From the NCBI GenBank assembly GCA_026122225.1, contig JANEZZ010002705.1:887001-951000 (forward strand): a stretch of DNA of 64,000 bases. Direction: 5' to 3'. The position numbers were made by a program, and so were the translations under genes. Below are positions 1 through 9,334 of this stretch, piece by piece (the first letter of the stretch is position 1; every line of letters begins with the position of its first letter). The DNA comes from Heloderma charlesbogerti (Eukaryota > Chordata > Lepidosauria > Squamata > Helodermatidae). A model generated the notes under the pieces. It was not told the origin of the DNA and ran no database searches. It worked only from the letters and a program-made list of their open reading frames with translations.

Positions 1-109
1 CCCATAAAAGCATTTCACCCCTCAAAAGCAGTTCACCTCTCTCCTTTTGTTTCATTTCAGGATTCCACCTTGAAACCCCCACCACCACCCTAAATCAGGC
101 AAATCCTGG

Positions 110-195
110 AAAGGAAAGGAAAGGAAAGGAAAGGAAAGGAAAGGAAAGGAAAGGAAAGGAAAGGAAAGGAAAGGAAAGGAAAGGAAAGGAAAGGA
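110..195. repeat. (GGAAA)n microsatellite
   Basis: About 17 near-perfect copies of the pentamer GGAAA. Reading it as protein gives only a repeated LSFPF peptide, so it is not coding. Confidence 0.97.
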
Positions 196-1083
196 CAGGG
201 AGCCCTGATTTTAAAATGATACAATCCAGGAAGGCTTCTATTGCATGTCATTTCTGCCCATTTTAATTGTCTCTTCATTACAGTTAACAATGTGTTCCAA
301 AGACTGAAGATTTCAGCTGCTGGAGGCAATTAAATAATGTTTTGAAATTTTGAGAGGGGTATATACAGATCTTGCCCTAAGCATCACTTTTCTGAGACCT
401 CCTGTGATGTTAGCGTGTTTACAGCTTCTGAATTTCTGAGCGGGTTTTGTCACACATATTTCACAGCATATGCATTGGCAGTATTCCTACAGCATAGTGA
501 CTAAACTCTCATCAGAATGTAGGTGTATAATTATACCAAGGAATTTTTATATATACACATCTTGATATGTCTATAAATATGGAACATAATTATCCACAAT
601 TATGTTGTGCTGATATTGTAGAGAGAGTAAATGTATTCTCTCACAAGATGTAAGCTCCCAATTTGCAGCAAGCAATCTCAATGATTCCAGTTTACAATGA
701 CATGTCCCATCCAATAAATTACATGCAATCTGTTTGTCATCATTGTAGGGCAGAAGAAAGGGGTACATGAATTGACCATCTGCAGGAAATGGCTGTGAGT
801 TTCTGCTCACTCTCTGTAGTGGCAAGGGCTTAGCATTTTTGGATGCTGGTGAAGTCTGGGTTACAGGGTTCCACTATGGATTGTGGAGTTTACCAAGATT
901 TGGGACAAATCAGGTTTTTCAGTGAGGCAGAAACAGGACAGCTCCAAGGAGAGCTCCAAGTGGGGCTAGAAGCCAGACAAATTTGCTTGTGTGTTGCTCC
1001 AACAAGCAGCAGGTTAAGACTGAGCCTTAAGTCTGGGCTTGACTTTGGTTAGGCTGATTGGTTCCACCGACAGACTAACTTAA
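196..1083. other. No gene or repeat recognised
   Basis: AT-rich unique-looking DNA. The open frames on both strands are short and have no recognisable motif. Confidence 0.6.
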
Positions 1084-2290
1084 AATTTATTTATTTATTT
1101 ATTAAATTTATTAATCGCCCATCTGACTGGTCACCCAGCCACTCTGGGCGATGTACAACCCACCATAAAACAATTTAAAACAATAAAATTTTACCATAAT
1201 TTTTTTTTTAAATACCCTAACCCACCCCAAATGCCTGCCTGAACAACCACGTTTTTAATGCACGACGGAAGCTCATTAAAGAGGGGGCATGACGGAGTTC
1301 CCTAGGGAGGGAGTTCCACAGAGTGGGGGCCACCACAGAGAAGGCCCTCTCCCTCGTCCCCACCAGTCTAGCTGTCCTGGCTGATGGGACAGAGAGAAGG
1401 CCATCCGAGGCTGATCTTGTTAAGCGGCCTGTCTGGTGCTGCTGGAGGCGCTCCTTAAGATAGGCTGGGCCGGAACCATATAGGGTTTTAAAGGTCAAAA
1501 CCAACACCTTGAATTTGGCCCGGAAAACAACTGGTAACCAGTGCAACTCCTTCAGCACTGGAGTGATGTGATCTCGCCGGCGGCTGCCTTTAATCAGGCG
1601 AGCTGCCGCGTTCTGTACCAGCTGCAGCTTCCGAACCGTCTTCAAGGGTAACCCCACATAGAGCGCATTACAGTAGTCTAAACGAGAGGAGACCAGGGCA
1701 TGTACTACCGATGGGAGCAGATGGTCGGGAAGGAAGGGGCGCAGCCGCCGTATCAGATGGAGTTGATACAGCACTGTCCGGCTCACAGCTGACACCTGAG
1801 CCTCCATGGACAGCTGGGATTCCAAAATGACCCCCAGGCTGCGGACCTGGTCTTTCAAGGGTAGCCGTACCCCATTCAACACCAGGTCAACATCCCCCAG
1901 CCTCCTCTTGTCTCCCACCAAAAGTACCTCGGTCTTGTCAGGGTTGAGCTTCAGCTTATTCCTCCCCATCCAGCCACTCACCATCTCCAGACATTTGGAC
2001 AGGGATTCTACGGCCAACCTTGGTGAAGATTTGAATGAGAGGTAGAGCTGCGTGTCATCCGCATATTGATGACACTGCACCCCAAACCTTCTGATGATAG
2101 CCCCCAGTGGCTTCACATAGATGTTAAATAGCATCGGGGAGAGGATGGAACCCTGTGGCACCCCACAAGTAAGTGGCCACGGGTCCGAAACCTCCTCTCC
2201 CAGTGCTACCCTCTGGTACCTGCCGGAGAGGAAGGACCGGAACCACCGCAATACAGTGTCTCCAATGCCCAACCCCTCCAGATGGTCCAG
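1084..2290 (-). mobile_element. 5'-truncated L2-like LINE, minus strand
   Basis: A non-LTR retrotransposon copy read on the minus strand. It ends in a short 3' UTR with the motif TGTACATCGCCCAGAGTGGC and an (AATA)n microsatellite tail at 1084-1105. The same tail recurs at 24548-24741 (plus) and 32081-32142 (minus), so this is one family. The 5' truncation lies near 2290, where the match to the reverse transcriptase ends and a short CCAGACCAGACAGA tandem begins. No target duplication was found. Confidence 0.85.
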
Positions 2291-2350
2291 ACCAGACAGA
2301 CCAGACAAAAGGGTCTGGTCTGTCTTAGCAGCCTCAGGCTGTGACAACAT
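1217..2350 (-). CDS. LINE reverse transcriptase, C-terminal part (377-codon open frame)
   Basis: This is the polymerase part of a non-LTR retrotransposon ORF2, which makes cDNA from its own RNA at the nicked target site. What is seen: palm motif VPQGSILSP at about residues 64-72, the catalytic YADD box at 96-99, then NKLKLNPDKTEVLLVG, LDYCNALYVGLPLKTV, LQLVQNAAARLIKG and HITPVLKELHWLPV. The last blocks are typical of the L2 branch of the CR1/Jockey group. The frame stays open to its natural stop, so the copy is fairly young. The endonuclease and fingers are missing, so it cannot move by itself. Roughly the first 22 codons, including the apparent start Met, come from flanking DNA past the truncation. 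It is not a host gene. Confidence 0.85.
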   Translation of the reverse strand: MLSQPEAAKTDQTLLSGLSGLDHLEGLGIGDTVLRWFRSFLSGRYQRVALGEEVSDPWPLTCGVPQGSILSPMLFNIYVKPLGAIIRRFGVQCHQYADDTQLYLSFKSSPRLAVESLSKCLEMVSGWMGRNKLKLNPDKTEVLLVGDKRRLGDVDLVLNGVRLPLKDQVRSLGVILESQLSMEAQVSAVSRTVLYQLHLIRRLRPFLPDHLLPSVVHALVSSRLDYCNALYVGLPLKTVRKLQLVQNAAARLIKGSRRRDHITPVLKELHWLPVVFRAKFKVLVLTFKTLYGSGPAYLKERLQQHQTGRLTRSASDGLLSVPSARTARLVGTRERAFSVVAPTLWNSLPRELRHAPSLMSFRRALKTWLFRQAFGVG

Positions 2351-2409
2351 AGGGGTTACTGTGACATACTAGTATCTTCATGGCTGGAATCTTCAGGGTC
2401 AGAGGATGG

Positions 2410-2520
2410 CAATGAGACCTCATGCAGAAGGTCCCAGGTTCAATCCCTGATACCTCCAGCTAAAAATAATCTCAGTTAGCAGGTGGTGGGAAATAGCCCC
2501 TGCCAGTCAATATTTATTTA
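2410..2520 (+). mobile_element. tRNA-Ala-like SINE fragment
   Basis: CAGAAGGTCCCAGGTTCAAT matches the T-arm/box B side of a tRNA-Ala-derived squamate SINE. It is followed by the usual TACCTCCAGCTAAAA... body. The box A half is degraded or lost. Confidence 0.65.
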
Positions 2521-3099
2521 TTTAACATATGTCTATACCACTATTCACCAACACCACTTAGCGGTTTATGGGATTTAAAAAAAAAAATAGGGTACAATCT
2601 GAAAACATCCGTGCAGCAACCAAAAAAATTGGCACAGACCAGTGGTTAATTCCCAGAGATCAATGGAAACAACAAATCTGGGGCATTTTACTTGTCTGGG
2701 GAAAGCAGGGAAGGTTATGTTGGAATTTCCCTAAGAAAGAAGTTTTATAAGTATTGGGCCTCCTAAAGAAAAGGCCCTGCTCCTGGTGGAGGCTAATACC
2801 CCCCCCCACACACACACACACAAGATGGAGTTTGGAGCAGGATCTCATCAGCAGATCTTAAGGGTCATTGGGGGCTACTTGGTGGCACAAAAGGCAGTCC
2901 CACAACTGGCTGCCACAGGAGTAGTTTCATGTTTAGTAGCCAATATAAAACTCTGCCTGTACTAGATGGAGAAATGACTGACCTGTTATAAGGCAGCTTC
3001 CTCTGTTGCTAAAAAGTTCATACACTGCAGCTGTTGTTTTTCATTATTTACCTTGGACAATCCCCACTTTGTGCTACTTGTCCTTGGTGAAACACTATC
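2521..3099. other. Unassigned DNA with a short (CA)n run
   Basis: No gene recognised. A C-run followed by (CA)n lies at 2803-2822. TATAAGGCAGCTTCCTCTGTT near 2987 resembles the 3' end of a tRNA-Ala-like SINE. Confidence 0.5.
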
Positions 3100-3473
3100 T
3101 AGGGATGTCAGATGAATCTGTCCACAGGATGGGTTTTACTGAGCTTTCAGCAGCTTCCCCCGCCCCCCTGAACTTCAGCTTGCTTACCCCCGAGCTGGCC
3201 CAACTCGATCTGTATCGACTCAGGCCAGCGCGTGGATATTCTGGGATTTGTTGTTTTCTCGTCAATGAAAGTTGCACAAATTGTGGGCACAATTTGCATA
3301 ATTTGCACAAATTGCAGCCCGAATTTGCACAACTTTCAATTGACAAGGGGGGAAAACAAAAAAGTTCCCAGATTTCAGGAGAAGCCCATGGCTTGGCTTG
3401 TGAATGCTAGGCGGGCAGCGGGGATGTGTCAGGCCCCCAAGAGGGCCTGTTTTCCAAAGGACAAACATCCCTA
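3100..3473. mobile_element. hAT-type MITE, TTGCACAAATT-rich interior
   Basis: Ends are TAGGGATGTCAGA and ACAAACATCCCTA. The flanks ACACTATC (3092-3099) and ACGCTATC (3474-3481) match at 7 of 8 bases, as expected for an aged 8-bp hAT target duplication. The interior holds inverted copies of TTGCACAAATT. No transposase frame. Confidence 0.8.
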
Positions 3474-4464
3474 ACGCTATCTTGATCTTGTCTTTACTTT
3501 TTTGCATTCTGAGGATGTCTTGGTGACATGTTGTTGTTGTTGTTATTGCTGCAGCTGCTGCTGTTGGCATTCTTCATGGCTCAGCTCCCTCAGCAGGGTC
3601 TCTAGGAGTTAAAATCCCTGAATGGGGAATGGATGCGTCTTCTTGTCTCTAGTGTTCATGCATCTAAACACATGTGCATGAACACAAAGGGTGCAGCCTA
3701 CCATTTCAACCCCACTGCTGCTGTTGAGGTCTCATTTGAACTGCTGATATTGTCAGTAGGACAATTATGTTTTCTCTAGTACTCTTATCATCTAAACTAC
3801 CAACTTGTCTTTTAAATGAGTGGATGATATACTAATGCAGCTTGAAAGAATAAAATGTACAACCAGGCAGGAAAGACTCGTTAACATAGTGGAGGGAGAA
3901 GAGCTGTCAGAGTGATCTTCAGCATGAGATTAGGTGGTTCTTACAAGTGCGTCCCTGTGCTTATCCATTACATGTCTGAGGGTATGGCCAGGGCTGTGCT
4001 GGCTCCCCATCAAAGTGCTATCTGGTGGGCTCCTTCAGCAGAAGTAGAGGTGATCCTTTGGTTCCACAAAAGGCTCCCCTTTTGAAGTTCTACTCTGGCT
4101 GTGTATTCATCGGCAGAGGTTTCCACATGGAGTGATTCATCTGGGTCTAAGCAATGTAACTGCATATGTTCTCTTAGGCTATATACCTAATATATGGAAC
4201 CTGTCCTCATATCAAGAGTTATGGACACTTCTAGCTGCCTTACCAGAGGCCTTTACTCATGGTGGCAGAGACAGGTGACAGAAGCACTGAGATCTTCAGT
4301 GAGTAGCAATGGCCTTCCCCACTAGGGAGGCCTGGCATGGGAAAATCCAGCCCTCTTGGGGCTCAACAGATTTCCCCCAGAGCCCCTGGCTGGGATTGCA
4401 TTCACGAGCTGAGCCACAGACTCCCAGCTGGAACTCATGGGTTGCCACCACTGTGTGCAGCTCT
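3474..4464. other. No gene or clear repeat recognised
   Basis: Mixed-composition DNA without significant frames. A (TTG)n run lies near 3530-3560. Confidence 0.5.
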
Positions 4465-4752
4465 CCCGCTGCGGTTCCCCCCCAGAATCCTTGATGGCCG
4501 GCTGTGCTCCACGGTGGCTCCGTGGAGCAGCCGGCCAGGCCCAGCCCAGTCCAGAGCCGTCCGCAGCCGGATTTCCGGCCGCGGAAGGCTCGGGGGGGGG
4601 GGGAACCGCATACACAAATGGCGGCGGCTACAGCCACCGCCATTTGCATTCCTTATTTTTGGCCATCTGAATCTATGTAAATATTTACGTAGACTATGAC
4701 GGCGAAAATAAAGGGGAACGCAAATAGCGTAGCGGGCGCTATTTGCGTCCCC
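4465..4752. mobile_element. Truncated palindrome-array hAT element
   Basis: Contains the GC-rich arm CCCCCCAGAATCC, the palindrome CAAATGGCGGCGGCTACAGCC and its complement (about 4616-4650), and a TCTATGTAAATATTTACGTA palindrome (4671-4695). These are modules of the family at 8895-9717 and 37360-38527. Neither TAGGGATG terminus was found, so it is a fragment; its right side abuts another foldback. Confidence 0.7.
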
Positions 4753-4829
4753 AGCCAACATGGCTAGCTGGGCCATGCTGGGAGTTGTAGGATTTGTTTG
4801 TCTAAACATGCATAGGATTGCACCCTTAA
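4753..4829. repeat. Fragment of a TTAA-flanked foldback (Kolobok-like)
   Basis: Ends in GCATAGGATTGCACCC followed by TTAA. The same ATAGGATTGCACCC terminus occurs at 8339-8353, 18152-18166, 49071-49085 and 63797-63812. RGG/CCY ends beside TTAA are typical of the Kolobok superfamily; the assignment is inference. Confidence 0.5.
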
Positions 4830-5044
4830 CCTTTCATTCATCTGCCCTATGCTATGCAGATAATGAACACTTGTAGGAGCTAGAAGGGGAAAGGGAGTGG
4901 TCTTAGGTCAGCAGGCTTTGTCCCAAATTATGCATAATCAATTGTTGAATGCACATGGGACTGTCTCTACATAATCAGGAGCCCAGGGAAAGCAGGATGC
5001 CCAGGTGGCTGGAGAAAGTCCCACGTGCATACACCTGAATGAGC

Positions 5045-5277
5045 AAAGGTTCCATACAGATGTTCAACTGAAGCAAAGCCAGCTCAAGGATTCATGGGTG
5101 CCTCTGGTGTTTATGGGGATCCTAGGGATCCTTCGTGATGCATCCTTTGTGAACATAGGTTCCGTACAGATGTTCAACTGAAGCAGAGCCATCACCAGGA
5201 TTGAGGGGGCCATGTACCATCAGGTAGGTCACCACAATAGTGGATCCCTCTGGTGTTTATGGGGATCATGGGCATCT
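5045..5277 (+). repeat. Diverged direct duplication, about 110-bp offset
   Basis: AGGTTCC(A/G)TACAGATGTT, CAACTGAAGCA(A/G)AGCCA and CCTCTGGTGTTTATGGGGAT each occur twice, in the same order. The two units are roughly 5045-5131 and 5155-5277. Confidence 0.7.
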
Positions 5278-5599
5278 TGGGTGACGTTGGCCATCATCAG
5301 TGTCATTTATTTATTTGTATGACACTTGCCCACAAAATCATGTCCAAAGCAGCTCACAACATAACCAACGACCAGTAGTTAATATAATTTGTGTGCTGGT
5401 GGCTATAACACCCTGGAGGTCAACTCAACTTCTTGGGCATTGTGTGTGTATGGGGGAATAGCTACCACTACAAAGACATGGTGGCTGACATATTTCCCCC
5501 CACAGTGCCATGGAACTTGAGTAATCTTCTGGAACATTGTCAAAAAACAAAGGTAGCACCCATCAGAGAAGATTTGGTTTCTTTTTATAAGAAAAGTTG

Positions 5600-5999
5600 A
5601 TAGCAAGGACTGAAAGGGATGGGGGCCTTTTCAGAGGGCCTTTTCAGTGGTGGCACACTGTTTGTGGAATACTTTCCCCAGAGGAGGCTCAGCTAGCATT
5701 TACATTATGGTCTTTCTGGTGCTAGGTGAAGACTTTTTTCTTTCTTTTTTAAAAATTATCCTAGGCATTTGAAGAATTGTTTTAGAGCTTTTATTATTTT
5801 ATTCTGCTGCTGGTTTTAATTTGGTTGTATGTGCTGAGATGGTTTTATTTTTTATTGTTTGTTTTATCATGGTTTTATTCTGGCCTGTTTTATTTTTGGT
5901 TTTAATGTCTGTATTTTATGTTTTAAATGTATTGTACACCATCTAGAGAATTTCAATTATTGGGTGGTTTAAAAGTGCAGTTAAAATGAATAAATAGAT
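5600..5999 (+). mobile_element. L2-like LINE 3' end
   Basis: GGGGGCCTTTTCAGAGGGCC and GGTGGCACACTGTTTGTGGA read like the ERAFSVVAPTLWN block at the end of the LINE frame. A T-rich 3' UTR ending GTACACCATCTAGAGAA and AATAAATAGATAAAT follows. Frame broken; 5' truncated. Confidence 0.65.
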
Positions 6000-6530
6000 A
6001 AATGGGGAGAAATGTGTTTGATTCACATTATAATGTGGACTTACCTAATTTCATACATTCAAACCAATTACAGAAACCGAAACTCAGTTATCCTTTGAAA
6101 TTCACTCTTTGCCAGATTTTGCATTGGAGATCTCCAATCCAAAAATGTGTATAAAATGTGAATATTAGGGGAAAGTGCACACACAAATATATATATTCAG
6201 GAAAATAATTTTCAAAAAATGCATTCTATTAGGAAAATGATCTGGACAAATTGTGTATCTTAGGGAAACTTAGATAAAATTAAAACTGAATAAATTGGGA
6301 GATATGAACACAAAAATGCATACAGAATTTCATGTGAGCTAAATAATAATAATCTCAACGTTTGGGATTAACCAAATTTAAATTTGGGGAAATGAGAAAT
6401 TGAGAGAAACCAGAATTGACAGATTTGTCCATTTCTATAGAATATATAGAGTTGTCTCCAGTAACCCAGTGTTCTATGAGGAGATTAGAACCTGCTCTCC
6501 TGTCTCCTTCTACAGCACTCTAACCCATGG
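6000..6530. other. AT-rich DNA, nothing recognised
   Basis: No long frame or known repeat motif. Some similarity in style to the AT-rich interiors of the hAT MITEs, without termini. Confidence 0.4.
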
Positions 6531-6660
6531 CTGTGGAAACCATTGCCCCCAGATGCTGTTGGACTCCACCTCCCATCAGCCATATCCAGCATGATCCATG
6601 ACAAGAGATGATGGCTTTTGTAGTCCAGCAACATCTGGAAGGTCACAGGTTCCCCAGCCT
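6531..6660. repeat. Short palindromic MITE
   Basis: GCTGTGGAAACCATTGCCCC and CCAGATGCTGTTGGACT are mirrored by AGTCCAGCAACATCTGG and GGTCACAGGTTCCCCAGCC, giving an imperfect 130-bp foldback. Superfamily not determined. Confidence 0.6.
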
Positions 6661-8262
6661 TGTCCGAAACCACATTTGGGTCTTATTCGTTCCTTCAGCC
6701 AGGGTTCCAAGACCACCTTGGAATCATAACAGCATAGTGCACTTTTTCCATGAATTATACAGAGCTGACTCTAAAAAATGGTAATCTGACAAATTGTCAG
6801 GCATGCCTACATATATGGATGGGTACAAAATGTATGTGAATGTTAAAGATGCAGGGGAACTTTCCTTCATAACTGCACTTACACAAAAAGGTTTTCTTTA
6901 GCACTGCTATTTTTCCCTATACCTTGTCTTTGATGTAAAATAATCTACATCTTGTCACCAAGGTCTACGTATTATCGTTATTGCTGTTCTTATTTCATCC
7001 CAGCCTCAAAATCTTCCTGCCCTTTGCACACAATGAAGAAGTGGCTTTGTTGTTTCTCATGTCTTTTTCCAGAAATAATTGTTTTGAGAATCAAAATTGT
7101 GATGATGATGCCTAGAATCCCCTCCTTTGATAACAACAATGCAGAGAGAGAGGGAGGGGAGCACGTTTCCCTGCAAAATGGCTATGAAATCCAAATGTGG
7201 TGCTTTGCCAAGGGAAAAGATTAACAGATGGGATCAAATGAAAGTTGCCATCCGAATAAAAAGAACCTGTCCTGAAGGAGGAAGAACTATTTTGATTTGA
7301 CAGGATTGAAGGGAATATGACAGAATTCATTTTGCTGACAGATAAGATCAAGTTATTAGACAAAACATACACACACACATTTTGCCATGAGAACTGGGTT
7401 TGCTGTTTGACATATTTCATTTTATTTATATTCTGGATTTGGTGAAAGTGGCCTATATTGGCTGCCATCTGTTGTGGCCTAGGATTGTTTCACATTAGAA
7501 GGTTTTTGCTCTGGCACCAGAGCTAAAAGACCTATTCAAGCATCCAAGTTCCCCATGCAGTGAGGGAGAGAAGGGATGAGCATGCTAGCTCCACCCTCTC
7601 CATCACTGTCCTCAATGCCCTCAAGTTGGAGGCAAGCTTCAGAGGCCTGGGAAATAAGGGTTCTAAATCATGAAAGCAGCTACTTTGGGTAGAAATGGCT
7701 CCCTGCTGCAGCTATTTCCCTCCAACTAATGGGTGGTGACAAAGACAGAGACGCTGGATGGAGGGGGGCAAAGCTAGACCACTTGTCTCCTCTGTCCCTC
7801 ATTTCATGGGTAATTTGAATGCATGAATAGGACTGAAGTTCTAGCATTGTGGGACAAACTAATGTATACCTGGTTCCAAAGTTTAGGTGCTTCCAGACTG
7901 GCGGATACTAACGCCACTACGCAGTCAGTGCTCTTATGCTGAAAGCTATATGTGTAGTTGCCTTTCCAGACCTTGGGGGATACAGTACTTATAGTCCCAT
8001 TTTCTGAAGAGTGACATAACTGTGTGGGTGGGGGAAAGGAAATTCACTTGGGCATTATACTTTATTAAACAATATTTCTTTTAAAAAATAACACTTTTTT
8101 TAAAGAGCTCTATTGTGTGATTACATAAATAACTTCAAAAATGCTTAAAAGTAGAAGGGGGTTAACTCAATGTCAACAATAAATAATCAATAGATAATTC
8201 GATTTAACCATCAGAAAATACTATTCATCAAAATTAAAAGGAAACGCTCATAAATTCTTAAA
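6661..8262. other. Unassigned unique-looking DNA
   Basis: About 1.6 kb without motif-bearing frames, tRNA-like boxes or clear inverted repeats. Frames of 90 and 118 codons exist but lack recognisable domains or exon structure. Confidence 0.5.
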
Positions 8263-8356
8263 ATGCAATCCTATGCATGACTACTCAGATGTAAGCCCCA
8301 CTTAATTCAATGGAACTTCCTCACAGGTCAGTGTGTATAGGATTGCAGCCTTAATC
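8262..8356. repeat. TTAA-flanked foldback MITE (Kolobok-like)
   Basis: TTAA-AATGCAATCCTATGCATG at the left is mirrored by TAGGATTGCAGCC-TTAA at the right. The middle carries TTCAATGGAACTTCC. The TTAA flanks are seen; the superfamily is inferred. Confidence 0.6.
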
Positions 8357-8505
8357 AGTTTTTCTTCTTTCTTCCAAAGTCAGTGTTAGTAAAAGTGCAA
8401 TTTTTACTATACAGTTAGGAATGATGAATTTATAGGATTAGTTGATCTTCATGAAGTTAATTGATGTTAACTGGTTAATGAAAGTCCATTTTGTTGATAT
8501 GGTTC

Positions 8506-8592
8506 TATTGGAATTAAGAATTAAGAATTATTGGAATTAAGAATTATTATTGGAATTAATTATTGGAATTAAGAATTATTGGAATTAAGAAT
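8506..8592 (+). repeat. ATTGGAATTAAGA minisatellite
   Basis: Irregular tandem copies of TTGGAATTAAGAATTA with internal deletions. Confidence 0.9.
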
Positions 8593-9228
8593 TCCCTACC
8601 CCCATGGTATGAAAATAATTATTCTTGTTAGTAATTAAACTACAGAAGTCAACAACCAACACAAGTAGTTTAACTCTGCAGTTTCAACTATTTTTCATAA
8701 AGTAGTTGTTGTAATTACCATTCAGCTAGATGAAAACCAGTTTGACTAGCTGCTTAACTATTTGCAGTTTAAAATAGAATAGTGAAACAGTGAGATGTGG
8801 AAGGCCATGGACTTGATTACACCTGAGTGCCCTCTTCGGTGCTGTGGAGCCTTGTCTGCTCCCTGCTATATTGGGAAGCTACGGTCAATGAAACTAGGGA
8901 TGTCAGAGAATTCCGCAACAGATCTCGGTGAGGCTCAATGCCAGTGCATTCGGCCCCCTGAAATCCGTTGTGGAACGAAGCCCCTGCCGCTCCCACCCCA
9001 TGAAAGGCACACAAAATGGAGCACTTACCTGCTCCCATCCGCGCTGCTTTGCGAATGGCGGCCATCCTGCGGCCGCCATTCGCTTCCTCCTCTCAATAGC
9101 CATGATAGGCTATGTAAATACTTACGTAGCCTATCATGGCTAACGCAGGGATGCCATTTGCATCCCTGTGGAGGCCGTGATAGGCTACATAATTATTTAC
9201 GTAGCCTATCACGGTGTGTGGGGGGGAA

Positions 9229-9276
9229 CCCAGCGTACGCAAATGGCGGCGGCTACCGCCATTTGCGTACGCTGGG
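9229..9276. repeat. Palindrome with perfect 21-bp arms
   Basis: Left arm CCCAGCGTACGCAAATGGCG(G), 6-base loop CGGCTA, then the exact complement. It is the clearest single GC-type module of the hAT family. Confidence 0.95.
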
Positions 9277-9287
9277 TTTTTTTTCCC

Positions 9288-9334
9288 CCTGCCGTGATAG
9301 GCTACATAAATACTTACGTAGCCTATCACGGCAG
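9288..9334. repeat. AT-type palindrome module
   Basis: CCTGCCGTGATAGGCTACAT and its near-exact complement around an AAATACTTACG centre. Equivalent modules recur in every palindrome-array element here. Confidence 0.95.
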
